Below are positions 47,286-56,959 of a DNA stretch of 64,000 nucleotides, piece after piece (within the stretch, counting starts at the first letter, position 1; every line of letters begins with the position of its first letter). The notes below the pieces were generated by a model. It had not been told where the DNA came from. It did not search any database and worked only from the letters and a program-made list of their open reading frames with translations. Origin of the DNA: a virus. The translations under genes were made by a program, and so were the position numbers. The stretch is from the IMG/VR virus record IMGVR_UViG_3300036828_000568, positions 1 through 64,000 of that record; one strand, written 5' to 3'.

Positions 47286-48494
47286 ATGGGACGATATGAT
47301 GCTCATATGAATCCGCTTTCTTACCGCTTGCAAGAGTGGTTGGATAAGCATGTCACTAATCACAGAGAACAAGAAGCTAAATCCATTCCTGGACATGTCC
47401 AGAAAATGGAAAAAGACTTCATGCACATTGCCTTTGAAACAGGCAATAAGATCTTTACTCCTCCTGTGATGAAAATGACTCAGTCATTTTCGAGGTTTGG
47501 CCGTGAACCTACTCAGAACAAAGATATGGGAATGGCCGTTCCCGGCGACTATTATTTGGGAGGTATTTCTGCCTTCGGTGGTGGCAGAACTAATTTCTAT
47601 CCTCGTGGTAATCTTTCTTCTCTTAGTTTTCAACCTGTAAGCAATTTGGATGCACCTAAACGTGATTATGATCAGCATTGGGAAACTGGTGGTCCTAATG
47701 GTTGGCGATGTAAGGTCCAAGAAAAGCAAACCAATTCTCCTCCTCCTGGGGCATTTGCAGGCGGGAATGGTGGTGGTAGCGGAGGAAATGGTGGTTCATC
47801 AGCCGCAGCAGTAACAAGATCCCACCGAACAGTAATGCAGCAGAGAAATGCTGTTCAGTTTGCAGATAGCGGTGGGTCTACAAGTCAAAGTGGTTCATCA
47901 CAACAGCAACAGCAACAGCAGAAAGACTATACTGAATTTAGTTTTGATAAAGATGGTCAAGGTATTGTACAAAGTAAGGATAGGAAACATTATCTTAAAG
48001 TAAATCAAAAAGATAAAAAGATTATGTTAACCGGTGAAGGTGACAGCACCTTCTTTGGAAAGAATAATGCTTATTTGAATTCAGCCGGATTATGTATCGT
48101 AAATCCAGAAGGACAATCTGAAGAAAGCGGTGCTGGTTGGGATGATCAACAACAAGGTGGAAGTAGTCAAAGTGGTAGTGGACAGGGTGGGCTTGGTGGA
48201 CAGAGTGTTCTAACCGGTCATGTTGCAGGAATGCCATTATCATCTGGCAGAGCGTTACAGCAAAGAATGCCCAAGGTAGTAAGAACAAGAACAGGAGTAG
48301 CAATTCCTACGTTGCCATATAGAATCACTAAAGAAGGTGATCTTGTGATAAATCCTTTAGATGGTGGTGGAGGTGGTGGTGGCGGTGGTGGAGGGAATAA
48401 GGTATATTTGGGAGGTGATCCTCAGAAGCATAAGTTCTGTTTGGTTGAAACGGTTTGTGGTCCTAGCAAGAATGTGTATGCGAGGATTGGATGA
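47286..48494 (+). CDS. baseplate spike (gp45/V-like)
   Basis: 402 residues. MAVPGDYYLGGISAFGGGR then NLSSLSFQPVSN matches the spike family pattern, followed by a Gly/Ser/Gln-rich linker and repeated strands (QGIVQSKDRKHYLKVNQKD). The membrane-piercing tip of the tail. Confidence 0.65.
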   Translation: MGRYDAHMNPLSYRLQEWLDKHVTNHREQEAKSIPGHVQKMEKDFMHIAFETGNKIFTPPVMKMTQSFSRFGREPTQNKDMGMAVPGDYYLGGISAFGGGRTNFYPRGNLSSLSFQPVSNLDAPKRDYDQHWETGGPNGWRCKVQEKQTNSPPPGAFAGGNGGGSGGNGGSSAAAVTRSHRTVMQQRNAVQFADSGGSTSQSGSSQQQQQQQKDYTEFSFDKDGQGIVQSKDRKHYLKVNQKDKKIMLTGEGDSTFFGKNNAYLNSAGLCIVNPEGQSEESGAGWDDQQQGGSSQSGSGQGGLGGQSVLTGHVAGMPLSSGRALQQRMPKVVRTRTGVAIPTLPYRITKEGDLVINPLDGGGGGGGGGGGNKVYLGGDPQKHKFCLVETVCGPSKNVYARIG

Positions 48495-48907
48495 GAACCT
48501 ATGGCCGAACCCAAGATGTGATTTCTGGTAAGAAAAAATGGTGGGTTGTCACGACCGACCAAGGGGGGTATAATGACTCTGTCTATTTAACTGACCTAGC
48601 TCAAGTATTGAAATTAAACTTGGGTGAAAGTCCGTTCTTTGCTAACTATGGTATCCCGGCCCATGAATCAATCATGACTCAGGTGTTCCCAGACTTTTAT
48701 ATCGCACGTACTCAACAGCAATTTGCTGGATATTTTGCATCGTTGATTGTAACGGCACTTCCAGTTCAACAGGGCTCAGCAGACAGCTTCGCAACACAAC
48801 AAGAGGGTGCTTCTGCTCCTCGGTACTATCTCAATGTCCTCACTAACTACGGCTCACGTATCGGCGTTCACGTAAGACCGGGATACCCGGTAGAGCAGCC
48901 TATCTGA
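48491..48907 (+). CDS. baseplate wedge protein (gp25/gp46-like)
   Basis: 138 residues with WWVVTTDQGGYNDSVYLTDL, AQVLKLNLGESPFFANYGIP and MTQVFPDFYIARTQQQFAGY, typical of small wedge proteins before the J-like gene. Overlaps the spike stop. Confidence 0.65.
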   Translation: MRTYGRTQDVISGKKKWWVVTTDQGGYNDSVYLTDLAQVLKLNLGESPFFANYGIPAHESIMTQVFPDFYIARTQQQFAGYFASLIVTALPVQQGSADSFATQQEGASAPRYYLNVLTNYGSRIGVHVRPGYPVEQPI

Positions 48908-48917
48908 AGTTAAAATC

Positions 48918-50372
48918 ATGGCAATTCTTCCACTCATAATGACACCACAGGGGTTGCAGCCCGCAGCTCCGGCAGACTTACGAGCAAGCCTGATTTCACT
49001 TGTTTCTGCAATAGTGCCAGATTATACAGCCAATCTGCCTGGGTCATTGATTGAAGACATTTCTAGTACTGATACATTTGCCTTGGTTGAAAGTGATAGT
49101 TTTCTTGTAGACTTGGTTAACTCCGTCACTCCTTTTGGTGCTAATGCATTCTTGCTGAATCAACTTGGCATTCTATATGGAGTAGACCATCAACCAGTTA
49201 CGAATACTGCCGTCTATGTAGTATTTCAAGGACCTCCTGGTTATGTGATTAATCAGGGGTTCGTAGTAGGCGATGGAACTTATCAGTATGTTTGTCAGAC
49301 CGGTGGCATTTGCGGGATAGATGGAAGTACTCTTCCAATTTATGCTTTGGCTACGACTACAGGAGCATGGGAAGTTTTACCGAATACCGTGGTTCAATTT
49401 CTAACTTCTGTCCCTGCCAGTATTCCACTTTCCTGCACTAACCCGGTAGCAGGAATTCCTTCATTATCTGGCGAACCGATTAGCGTATTCCGTGAACGAT
49501 GTTTCACAGCAGGCCTCGCAGCATCCACCGGTATGGCTCGTTATTTGAAAACACTTTGTGGAAATATTCCGGGAGTGCAAAATCGTTTAATTGCTATTCA
49601 ACAAGATAGTGGTCAGTACGTGGTGATTGTGGGTGGAGGAGACCCGTATCAAGTTGCTCATGCTATTTGGCAATCTGATTTCTATACCCCTGGTCTTTCT
49701 GGAGCAACAATTAGAATAACCAACATTTCTAACACTAATCCAGTGGTTATCACCACAGCCGCTAACCATAATCTTAGTGATAATGATTTAGAGGTTATTT
49801 CTGGTGTAGTAGGGATGGTAGGAATAAATGGAATTGAATATCCTATAACTACAATGCGGACAGCTTTTCCAAATAGCCCTGGTCCAATTCCAGATAGACA
49901 GTTTACAATTCCTGTTAATGGAACTACTATGGGTCCATACATGTATGGAGGAACTGTTTTTCCTAATCCTATCAATATAAATATTTCTGTTGCTGACTTT
50001 CCCGATTCGTATATCATTCCTTTTGTTATTCCACCACAAGAACGTGTGTTCATACAGGTTATCTGGCGAACAGATTCACCAAACTTCGTTTCACCAGATG
50101 CAGTAGCCACGGCAGCGGTTCCGGAAATTGTTGATTACATTAATTCACTACCGGCAGGAACAACTCCGATTAACTTGAATGTATTGAACAAGGTTTTCTT
50201 AGATGCTGTTTCTACTATCTTAGTTGGTGAATATATTGTTGATTTAGAATGGAGCATTACTATAAATGGAATTCCGTTTTCTCCAGTTAGTGGAACTCAG
50301 GTTATTTGGGGCGATCCGTTTAGTTATTTCTATACTGAAAATGGGCAGGTTCAAGTCTTAAGGGGTCCGTAG
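48918..50372 (+). CDS. baseplate J-like protein
   Basis: 484 residues. VSAIVPDYTANLPGSLIEDI ... AFLLNQLGILYGV is the family N terminus, with a central beta part, an inserted Ig-like block and a C-terminal wedge domain. It joins sheath baseplate and fibres. Coupled to the next gene (TAGTGC; GTG start). Confidence 0.75.
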   Translation: MAILPLIMTPQGLQPAAPADLRASLISLVSAIVPDYTANLPGSLIEDISSTDTFALVESDSFLVDLVNSVTPFGANAFLLNQLGILYGVDHQPVTNTAVYVVFQGPPGYVINQGFVVGDGTYQYVCQTGGICGIDGSTLPIYALATTTGAWEVLPNTVVQFLTSVPASIPLSCTNPVAGIPSLSGEPISVFRERCFTAGLAASTGMARYLKTLCGNIPGVQNRLIAIQQDSGQYVVIVGGGDPYQVAHAIWQSDFYTPGLSGATIRITNISNTNPVVITTAANHNLSDNDLEVISGVVGMVGINGIEYPITTMRTAFPNSPGPIPDRQFTIPVNGTTMGPYMYGGTVFPNPININISVADFPDSYIIPFVIPPQERVFIQVIWRTDSPNFVSPDAVATAAVPEIVDYINSLPAGTTPINLNVLNKVFLDAVSTILVGEYIVDLEWSITINGIPFSPVSGTQVIWGDPFSYFYTENGQVQVLRGP

Positions 50373-51937
50373 TGCAACCGACTGTTTTAGAACCTGGTCT
50401 AGCCTTTGTTATCACTAGAGGTGGTACTTCTGTACAGATTGTTGATATAACTAAGACGATTGGTGGTTCTGAAGTTCCTATGAATGAATTGGGTGGGGTT
50501 ATCATAAACCCACTCAGAGCGATAGATCAAGGAATTACTACAGTTGAATCGTTATATGTAAATCTTCTTGGTCCAGCTTCTATCAGTCAATCTGGTGGAA
50601 ATACTGAAATAATTCCAGGTCAATGGTTTCTTGTTCCAGCTAACACGAATGCTTGGGTAAATGCAAGGACCAATAATCATAAATTTACTTCATATTTTCG
50701 TTCTACGTTCAGGCCACCTCATCCTTCACTTCCAGTTCCTGGTCAACCAGGAACTAATCTACCAGCATTAGGAGCAGAGCCAGGGGCACCTCCATATCCA
50801 CCTCGTTCTGTTACCGGGTTGACAACGGTTATTCCATCTTATTTGTATCAAGAATATACTGATGATGATGACTTGCAAGGATGGGTTGAAGCTCAGAATA
50901 TAATGCAGCAGGATTATGTTGATACATTCAATGCTCTTAATCTTCCGATTTATACAGGGCCTATTGTATCTGGTGCTTTGTTGGATTGGGTTGGTCGTGG
51001 TGTTTATGGTTTTCAACGTCCTGTTATTGGACCAGAAATACAGAGTACGTTTGGACCATTGAATACGTATGGGCCGAATTGGCTCGTACCAATGTGGGAT
51101 GAATTTGCTCCTGCTACTCGTAATCGTGGAACTTGGCAAGTCGCAGTTAATACTCCTGATCTAAATAACTTGGGTCCTTCACATGGTGATTACTGGACTG
51201 CGGTGACTGCTAGTCCCAATGTGCCAGAAACAGCTCCGTCCTCTATACCAGGGATTGGAGGGTTCTTAATCTACGATGGGGATAAAATACTATATGATGC
51301 CGGTAGAAAAACTTATGGTCAAACTGATCTTTCTGGGGTAGAGGCTGTTTTCGGGTTAAATGTGTACGAACATTATGATTTTGAAAACCTTGTTTTAACT
51401 AATGATGATGTTTATCGTCGAATCCTTTCATGGCATTTCTTTAAACAAGACGGAAATTACTTTTCTACTGAATTCTTAAAGCGTCGAGTATGGCGATTTT
51501 TATATGGGAAGGATGGAAAAGACTACGATTATATTGATATGACATTAGGTGCTCCACATCCTACTCCCCAATGGCCGGGAAGCGTGGCTGAGCTTACTGA
51601 TAAATTTATTGCTGATCGTAGACAAATAAGCGTAACGATGGGTGCAAATAGAAACGTCTGCATTCGCTTTGTATTAGGTGACCGTCCTGTGAATGGCGGA
51701 ACGATGTTAAATGTGGTAGGGTGCAACGGGTTCAACCCAGGGTTTGGAATGACTCCTCCGTGGACTATAGGAAATGATATTGTCAATAGGCCAAACTTCG
51801 GGATTTATTTGAACGACATTGAAACAGCCTATACTCCCTACCCACGATTACCAATGATGCAAACCTTTAAAGAAGCGTTAGATCTAGGTGTGCTTGAAGT
51901 TCCGTATCAGTTTAACTTCTCCTGCAAGATAGGGTGA
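50372..51937 (+). CDS. baseplate/tail protein with shared NPL/DQG module
   Basis: 521 residues from GTG. Residues 41-108 (GGVIINPLRAIDQGITTVES, LYVNLLGPA, IIPGQWFLVPANTNAWV and HKFT) are the module shared with 33148-34515 and 53469-53774. The rest has aromatic, Pro-rich text (PIVSGALLDWVGRGVYGFQR). Follows gpJ, so probably a fibre-attachment protein. Confidence 0.55.
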   Translation: MQPTVLEPGLAFVITRGGTSVQIVDITKTIGGSEVPMNELGGVIINPLRAIDQGITTVESLYVNLLGPASISQSGGNTEIIPGQWFLVPANTNAWVNARTNNHKFTSYFRSTFRPPHPSLPVPGQPGTNLPALGAEPGAPPYPPRSVTGLTTVIPSYLYQEYTDDDDLQGWVEAQNIMQQDYVDTFNALNLPIYTGPIVSGALLDWVGRGVYGFQRPVIGPEIQSTFGPLNTYGPNWLVPMWDEFAPATRNRGTWQVAVNTPDLNNLGPSHGDYWTAVTASPNVPETAPSSIPGIGGFLIYDGDKILYDAGRKTYGQTDLSGVEAVFGLNVYEHYDFENLVLTNDDVYRRILSWHFFKQDGNYFSTEFLKRRVWRFLYGKDGKDYDYIDMTLGAPHPTPQWPGSVAELTDKFIADRRQISVTMGANRNVCIRFVLGDRPVNGGTMLNVVGCNGFNPGFGMTPPWTIGNDIVNRPNFGIYLNDIETAYTPYPRLPMMQTFKEALDLGVLEVPYQFNFSCKIG

Positions 51938-51946
51938 GGATTCGCC

Positions 51947-53458
51947 ATGGCAATGCTTTGGAGTAATAATGCTTCCACCACGGTTGCAGGAGCTATCGCC
52001 GCTACAGACACCACGGTAACACTGAATTCGTTAGAATTTTTTCCAGGTAATCCTCCCAACACACCTCCTATTAATACTGGTGATTATTTCGTTGCTACTT
52101 TCTATGATCAACAGACTAAGACTTTAAACGAAATTGTCCATGTTACCGGTGTTTCTGGCAATACAGCTACGATTGTACGCGGGCAGGAAGGAACTACTCC
52201 TCTTGCCTGGAGTGCTGGTGATATTTTTGCTAATTTGATTACCGCTGGGACGCTTGACAATTTTGTTCAAAAAGGTGCTGTCCCTATTGATACTTCTATC
52301 GTATACGTGGGGGATGATACTTCTACAAATCCGTTGCATATTGTCTGTAATACAGTTCCTGTTCCAGCGAACTTTTCAGTTGGAATGCTTTTCAATATTA
52401 GGGTTGGAACGCAATGGGCAGCAGGAGTGAATGCGAACTTACCGGCTACTGATCTTCAGCTTAATGGCAAGCCGGTAGTTCTTGCCAAGCGTACTGACGG
52501 ATCGAATTTGGTGGGTGGTGAATTACGACGTGGTCAGGATTATATTTTCATTTATAATGGAGCAGCATTTGATACTACAATGATGCCTGTTCCACAACAA
52601 CCTCCTCAGTATACTTTCTATGTTAGGTCAGACGCCGCGAGTACCGTTAATTCAAGTGGCATTGAAAGTGCCTCTGGTTTTGCGAATACTGTGCAGGATG
52701 CTTTCCGTACAATTCAGGGTGCTATCAACACAATTAAAGCCAGATATATTTCTTCTCTTGCCATTACTATTAGAGTGGCAGATGGAGTTTATCAAAGTGG
52801 CTTTGGAGATAATACTCAATATATCGCGTCTTGGAATATTGTAGGTAATAGAAGTCAGCCACAAAACTGTCAGATCATCTGCACTTCAGTAAGTCCGTCT
52901 ACATATGTTCCTTATGCTCCGGTAGCAGTTTGTGTCGCTCTTGGGCAGGTCTCTGTTATGACTGTGGCTGGATTTAGCTTCCAGTCGTATAATCAGAACG
53001 CTTTGATTGATGGTCTCTTAGAACTATGGGATTGTCATTTTACCGCTCCTACAAGTGGATTGCCATGTGTTGATTCTGCTGGAACTGCTCGGATCTATGG
53101 TTACTGCACATTGTCAGCGGCGAACGCATTTTCTCAATTCGCCTGTGCCCATGCTGGTGGACAAGTGGGTTTGGGATACTATGATGGAATCTTCACGCCT
53201 ATCGGTTTTAATATGACCATAAATGGTACACCGAATGTTACACAGGGATTTGTGTCTGGATTCGAAACAGGGACTATTTCCATATACGATAATGTTTGCG
53301 CCTTCACAGGTCAGTGCCATGGATATCAGTATATTTGTTCAACCGGTGGTGGCATCGGGTTCTATACTGGAAATACCGGTATTCTGCCAGCAGATACTCC
53401 TGGAATTGTTACGACGGCATCGCCTGGTGATTGCGGTGGATGGATAACTCACGGATAA
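51947..53458 (+). CDS. tail fibre/beta-helix protein
   Basis: 503 residues. The N-terminal strand domain ends in a sheet; residues about 215-480 carry pectin-lyase-like text (TVQDAFRTIQGAINTIKARY ... NIVGNRSQPQNCQIICTSV), expected of a right-handed beta-helix receptor-binding or depolymerase fibre. RBS GAGGATTCGCC before ATG. Confidence 0.6.
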   Translation: MAMLWSNNASTTVAGAIAATDTTVTLNSLEFFPGNPPNTPPINTGDYFVATFYDQQTKTLNEIVHVTGVSGNTATIVRGQEGTTPLAWSAGDIFANLITAGTLDNFVQKGAVPIDTSIVYVGDDTSTNPLHIVCNTVPVPANFSVGMLFNIRVGTQWAAGVNANLPATDLQLNGKPVVLAKRTDGSNLVGGELRRGQDYIFIYNGAAFDTTMMPVPQQPPQYTFYVRSDAASTVNSSGIESASGFANTVQDAFRTIQGAINTIKARYISSLAITIRVADGVYQSGFGDNTQYIASWNIVGNRSQPQNCQIICTSVSPSTYVPYAPVAVCVALGQVSVMTVAGFSFQSYNQNALIDGLLELWDCHFTAPTSGLPCVDSAGTARIYGYCTLSAANAFSQFACAHAGGQVGLGYYDGIFTPIGFNMTINGTPNVTQGFVSGFETGTISIYDNVCAFTGQCHGYQYICSTGGGIGFYTGNTGILPADTPGIVTTASPGDCGGWITHG

Positions 53459-53468
53459 GGGGTAAGAT

Positions 53469-53774
53469 ATGAGCACTCCAGTTGCTGGAATGGCGTCACA
53501 AACATCGGCAACTCCCGGTGTTCCCACTAACGCAATAGCACCGAATCAGTCCGGTGGCTATATTGTCAATCCACTTGCGCCAGCAGATCAAGGACTTGCT
53601 GCGGCTGAAGTGCTATACGTCAGTCAAGTTGGTGCTGCTGATACGAGTGCTAACAACGTGACTGTAGCTCTTCAACCAGGGCAGTCGTACACAGTAATCC
53701 CGAATACGACCACACCGGTCAGTGTTGCATCTAACAGTGCGAGTCATCAGTTCACCGCTGTTCAATGGGCTTAA
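53469..53774 (+). CDS. small virion protein consisting of the NPL/DQG module
   Basis: 101 residues, almost wholly the module GGYIVNPLAPADQGLAAAEV, LYVSQVGA, ALQPGQSYTVIPNT and HQFTAV. It suggests a stand-alone decoration copy of domains found in two larger virion proteins. Confidence 0.55.
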   Translation: MSTPVAGMASQTSATPGVPTNAIAPNQSGGYIVNPLAPADQGLAAAEVLYVSQVGAADTSANNVTVALQPGQSYTVIPNTTTPVSVASNSASHQFTAVQWA

Positions 53775-53775
53775 A

Positions 53776-54330
53776 ATGGAACAGGTCGTAGCCCCACGTG
53801 AATCTGTCCTTGGTTCAGGAGCGGGTGGTCCGCTTACTGCGCCTACACAATGGAATGCATTTCAAGGATATATTCAGTATTCTTATGGGGTTGTGATTGG
53901 AAATCCTACTGGCGGTAATAAAGGGAACGGAACATTAAATCTTGATAATGGCCTTTATCTAGATGGAGTTATTGTAGATCTTACCAAATACCTTCTTCTT
54001 ACTGGCGGCACGTTGTCTGGGAAATTGACTCTAGCTATGGATCCTACTAATCCATTTGATGCTGCCACAAAGAAATACGTTGATGCTCAAATCGTAACTG
54101 TTAATGGAAATTTTGCCAGTTATCTTCCTTTAGTTGGTGGTACGTTGACAGGACCATTAACTCTTCCTGCAGATCCAACTACTGATTTTCAAGCTGCTAC
54201 GAAAATATATGTAGATAATAAAACTTCTAGTTTAATAGGAATAGCAGATGCACCGAGTGATGGAACTACCTATGGTCGGAAAAATGCGGCTTGGGTGAAT
54301 GCTTCCCTAATTGATGTAGGAACCTACTGA
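53776..54330 (+). CDS. tail fibre protein with TGG-L repeats
   Basis: 184 residues from ATG at 53776. TGGTLSGKLTLAMDPTNPFD and a second copy GGTLTGPLTLPADPTTDFQA are classic trimeric fibre repeats. Stop overlaps the next ATG. Confidence 0.6.
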   Translation: MEQVVAPRESVLGSGAGGPLTAPTQWNAFQGYIQYSYGVVIGNPTGGNKGNGTLNLDNGLYLDGVIVDLTKYLLLTGGTLSGKLTLAMDPTNPFDAATKKYVDAQIVTVNGNFASYLPLVGGTLTGPLTLPADPTTDFQAATKIYVDNKTSSLIGIADAPSDGTTYGRKNAAWVNASLIDVGTY

Positions 54331-55460
54331 TGGTTGCTAAAATTCAAATTCTTCGTTCTGTTACACCCGGTAGTCGTCCTTCTGGAAAGACGTATGGCGA
54401 ACCATATGTCAATTTTGGGGATAATCAGTTTGGGGTTTTTGACTCAAGCAACGTAGCACGTGACCTTATTGGTGTTCCGTATTTTTCAGCAGCACTTTCT
54501 TATATTCAAGGAGCCACGGTTAATTATCAAGGGAAACTTTATCAATCTATTACGTCTGTGGCGGCAGGAGCGTGGAACCCTGCGCAATGGGCTCTCGTCG
54601 TACAGCAATTTTATGTTGATAGTTCTGTAAATGCTTTTTGCCCGCAGAATTGTCGATTTATTTGTACCGGTACAACAACAACAAATCTTTCACCGTTCAA
54701 TGGTAGTAAGATAAAGATAAATGGTGCCTATTATGATATACCTGCCTCTGGTATTCAAGCTGTGAATACTAATCTTATGATAAATGGAGTAGGTGGAAGA
54801 ACTCTTGCTGCAAGTGCTCCCTATTATGTTTTTGCCTTCGCTACTGGACCTACTACTATTGGTCTTGATTTTCGAACAACTGGTGCTGGAGGTTATGCTC
54901 ATGTTATGTCGTCTACGCCTGGAAATTTAGGCGTCGAAATTATGTGTAATACCGATGGCTCAGGCAAAAATGACGGATATACTTTTGTTGGATTGATTGT
55001 TGCAAGTTCCGCAAGTCAATTTAGTGATACAGTAGGTACTAGACAGGTTCTTTCTTGGTATAACAGAAGACCTAAATCATTGCTTGGACCTGCTATTGGA
55101 GCTGTTAATACGACAGCAACAGGGGCACAAGAACTTTCTCCTTCTCAACGTCAATATTTCTTAAACTGGATAAATCAGGATGTTTATTTAGGAGTAATAG
55201 GATATTCTTATATAGATACGGCCGGACAAGCTACTTTTATTCAAGTATCATCTGACGGAGTTATTCTAACAAATCCATTCCCATACAATACTCATGCAGC
55301 AGTATCATATGCTAATAATTTGAGTTTTGGTCAATGGATGGATGGTACTGCTGCTCCATTTGCTAGTGAACTTGGCCTACACAGTAGTTCTATTCTTGGT
55401 GCTGTAACTGGTGGGACTGGAACTTTTAATGTGCGTCAAACTGGGATGATATTCGGGTGA
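54330..55460 (+). CDS. tail fibre-type protein
   Basis: 376 residues. It starts MVAKIQILRSVTPGSRPSGK, the common N-terminal attachment block of fibres, with the carbohydrate-binding-like YIQGATVNYQGKLYQSITSV then AAGAWNPAQWALV near residues 52-90. C terminus beta-rich. Confidence 0.6.
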   Translation: MVAKIQILRSVTPGSRPSGKTYGEPYVNFGDNQFGVFDSSNVARDLIGVPYFSAALSYIQGATVNYQGKLYQSITSVAAGAWNPAQWALVVQQFYVDSSVNAFCPQNCRFICTGTTTTNLSPFNGSKIKINGAYYDIPASGIQAVNTNLMINGVGGRTLAASAPYYVFAFATGPTTIGLDFRTTGAGGYAHVMSSTPGNLGVEIMCNTDGSGKNDGYTFVGLIVASSASQFSDTVGTRQVLSWYNRRPKSLLGPAIGAVNTTATGAQELSPSQRQYFLNWINQDVYLGVIGYSYIDTAGQATFIQVSSDGVILTNPFPYNTHAAVSYANNLSFGQWMDGTAAPFASELGLHSSSILGAVTGGTGTFNVRQTGMIFG

Positions 55461-55464
55461 TACC

Positions 55465-55734
55465 ATGGCTGATGTAGTAATAGGACCAACCTTTGGACAA
55501 GAATTAATTGCTGCTGGACTTGGAGGCTGTTCTGCTAGCTGGATGGAGAATGGTACTTTCTATAATCGTGAGTTGCTTACAGACGAGCAGAATATAAAGT
55601 TAGATGAGGTAATTGCGGCTCATGATCCCACTAAACCACCACCACCTACTATACTAGATAGACTAGAGGCTAGGGTTGAACAACTTAGTGCAGAAGTTGA
55701 AGAGTTAAAAGGCAAACGTAGAAAGAAAGACTAA
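55465..55734 (+). CDS. fibre-associated small protein
   Basis: 89 residues; N-terminal Gly-rich part, C-terminal Leu-zipper-like coiled coil (ILDRLEARVEQLSAEVEELK). Likely a fibre chaperone or oligomeriser. TAATG to the next gene. Confidence 0.5.
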   Translation: MADVVIGPTFGQELIAAGLGGCSASWMENGTFYNRELLTDEQNIKLDEVIAAHDPTKPPPPTILDRLEARVEQLSAEVEELKGKRRKKD

Positions 55735-56249
55735 TGGCTGCTGTCATCAAGATTAAGCGTCGTGTTGGCTCCTCCGGGGTGCCAACTTCGTTAGCTGAAG
55801 GTGAACTGGCATTCCAAGATCCCGGCGGTGGTCCAGCTAGTCTCTATATCGGCACTACTCCAGCAGCAGTAATGACTCTTGTCAGTGCTACTCGGCAAGT
55901 TGAAATTGCCGGGGCACAGACTATTACAGGAACAAAGACGATTGCTGTTGCTGCCTTCAAGTTGACAGGAGGTGCGAATACCAACATTCTTTCTACTGAT
56001 GGTGCAGGTAATCTAACATGGACCGCAGCCCCTGGAGGTGGAATTACAGCCGTTTCCCATGACACAACGATGACCGGTGATGGTAATGCTACTCCGCTTA
56101 GTGTGATCAAGCTGGCGACGGCACGGACCATCGGTATCACTGCCACTGGTGGAACAACGATTACGCAAACTCCAGCATCCTTTGATGGTAGTGCAAACGT
56201 GTCTATTAGTGGATTCGAAATTACTGGTTTGGATGGAGGAGTGTACTAA
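55734..56249 (+). CDS. tail fibre-type protein
   Basis: 171 residues with MAAVIKIKRRVGSSGVPTSL, AEGELAFQDPGGGPASLYIG (attachment block like 54330), then TITGTKTIAVAAFKLTGGAN repeats. Third fibre gene in a row. Confidence 0.6.
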   Translation: MAAVIKIKRRVGSSGVPTSLAEGELAFQDPGGGPASLYIGTTPAAVMTLVSATRQVEIAGAQTITGTKTIAVAAFKLTGGANTNILSTDGAGNLTWTAAPGGGITAVSHDTTMTGDGNATPLSVIKLATARTIGITATGGTTITQTPASFDGSANVSISGFEITGLDGGVY

Positions 56250-56464
56250 TGGGTGATCCTATTTTTGTTAGTAATGAAGCAGAGTCGGAAGAAAAGCCGA
56301 CTTATATAGTTTCCAGGTTAGTTGCCGGAGAAATACCTCCAGAAGAGGTAGTAATACCAGATGAGCCAGAAAAAGTTCCAGAAGATAGGCCAACTTACAT
56401 CGCTTATAAGGTGGAAGAAAAAGGAACCAGAGGAACTGGAAGCGACGATAACCCACCATCCTAA
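56249..56464 (+). CDS. small acidic protein
   Basis: 71 residues with a repeated unit: KPTYIVSRLVAGEIP and RPTYIAYKVEEKG, i.e. tandem PTYI motifs, and many Glu residues. Stop overlaps the frame at 56361. Role unknown. Confidence 0.5.
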   Translation: MGDPIFVSNEAESEEKPTYIVSRLVAGEIPPEEVVIPDEPEKVPEDRPTYIAYKVEEKGTRGTGSDDNPPS

Positions 56465-56588
56465 TGGTTTAATCGTACTTCAATTAAACCAACCTCTACA
56501 GAGTATCTTCCTTAGTGCAGAGGAAGCTTGTGCTATCGCTAAGGCTCTTTTAATAGAGGCACGTAGGGTCAGGATAGCAAGGTTATGA
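56361..56588 (+). CDS. hypothetical protein, start uncertain
   Basis: 75 residues if ATG at 56361 is used, which overlaps the previous gene by 104 bases. The unique part (LIVLQLNQPLQSIFLSAEEA then IAKALLIEARRVRIARL) is a strand plus helix. The true start may be internal. Confidence 0.4.
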   Translation: MSQKKFQKIGQLTSLIRWKKKEPEELEATITHHPNGLIVLQLNQPLQSIFLSAEEACAIAKALLIEARRVRIARL

Positions 56589-56959
56589 AATGGTTAAATC
56601 ACGAAAAAACTGAGACCTGGGTCATCTACTTTATTCTAGTGGTGGTGGTCCTGATAGTACTCGCCGCCATTGGATACATGGCGGGACGCTGGTATATCGA
56701 ACCTAGTCAGGCTCAACAAACTCGTGTTGATCTCTATGGTAATGTACCACTCGATGCTATTTTGTTACCGATTGATCGTAAGGCACTCGATGAAGCTTAC
56801 CATGCTCACCTCATCAAATTATGGACCGTTTGGCTTACTGATGGTGCCAAGGATTCGTCACGCTTTCGTAATGGATTGAAGATTGCTCGCGGGGCTTATC
56901 ACGAAGCAATAGAGGCTCTCACTAAACGTGAACAGCTATTGAAAGAACAGGCAAAATGA
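56585..56959 (+). CDS. membrane-anchored lysis-associated protein
   Basis: 124 residues, one N-terminal transmembrane segment (TWVIYFILVVVVLIVLAAIG), then a periplasmic part with a helical end (NGLKIARGAYHEAIEALTKR). Ends ATGA-coupled to the endolysin. Fits an inner-membrane spanin-like or holin-like role; not decided by sequence. Confidence 0.55.
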   Translation: MKWLNHEKTETWVIYFILVVVVLIVLAAIGYMAGRWYIEPSQAQQTRVDLYGNVPLDAILLPIDRKALDEAYHAHLIKLWTVWLTDGAKDSSRFRNGLKIARGAYHEAIEALTKREQLLKEQAK

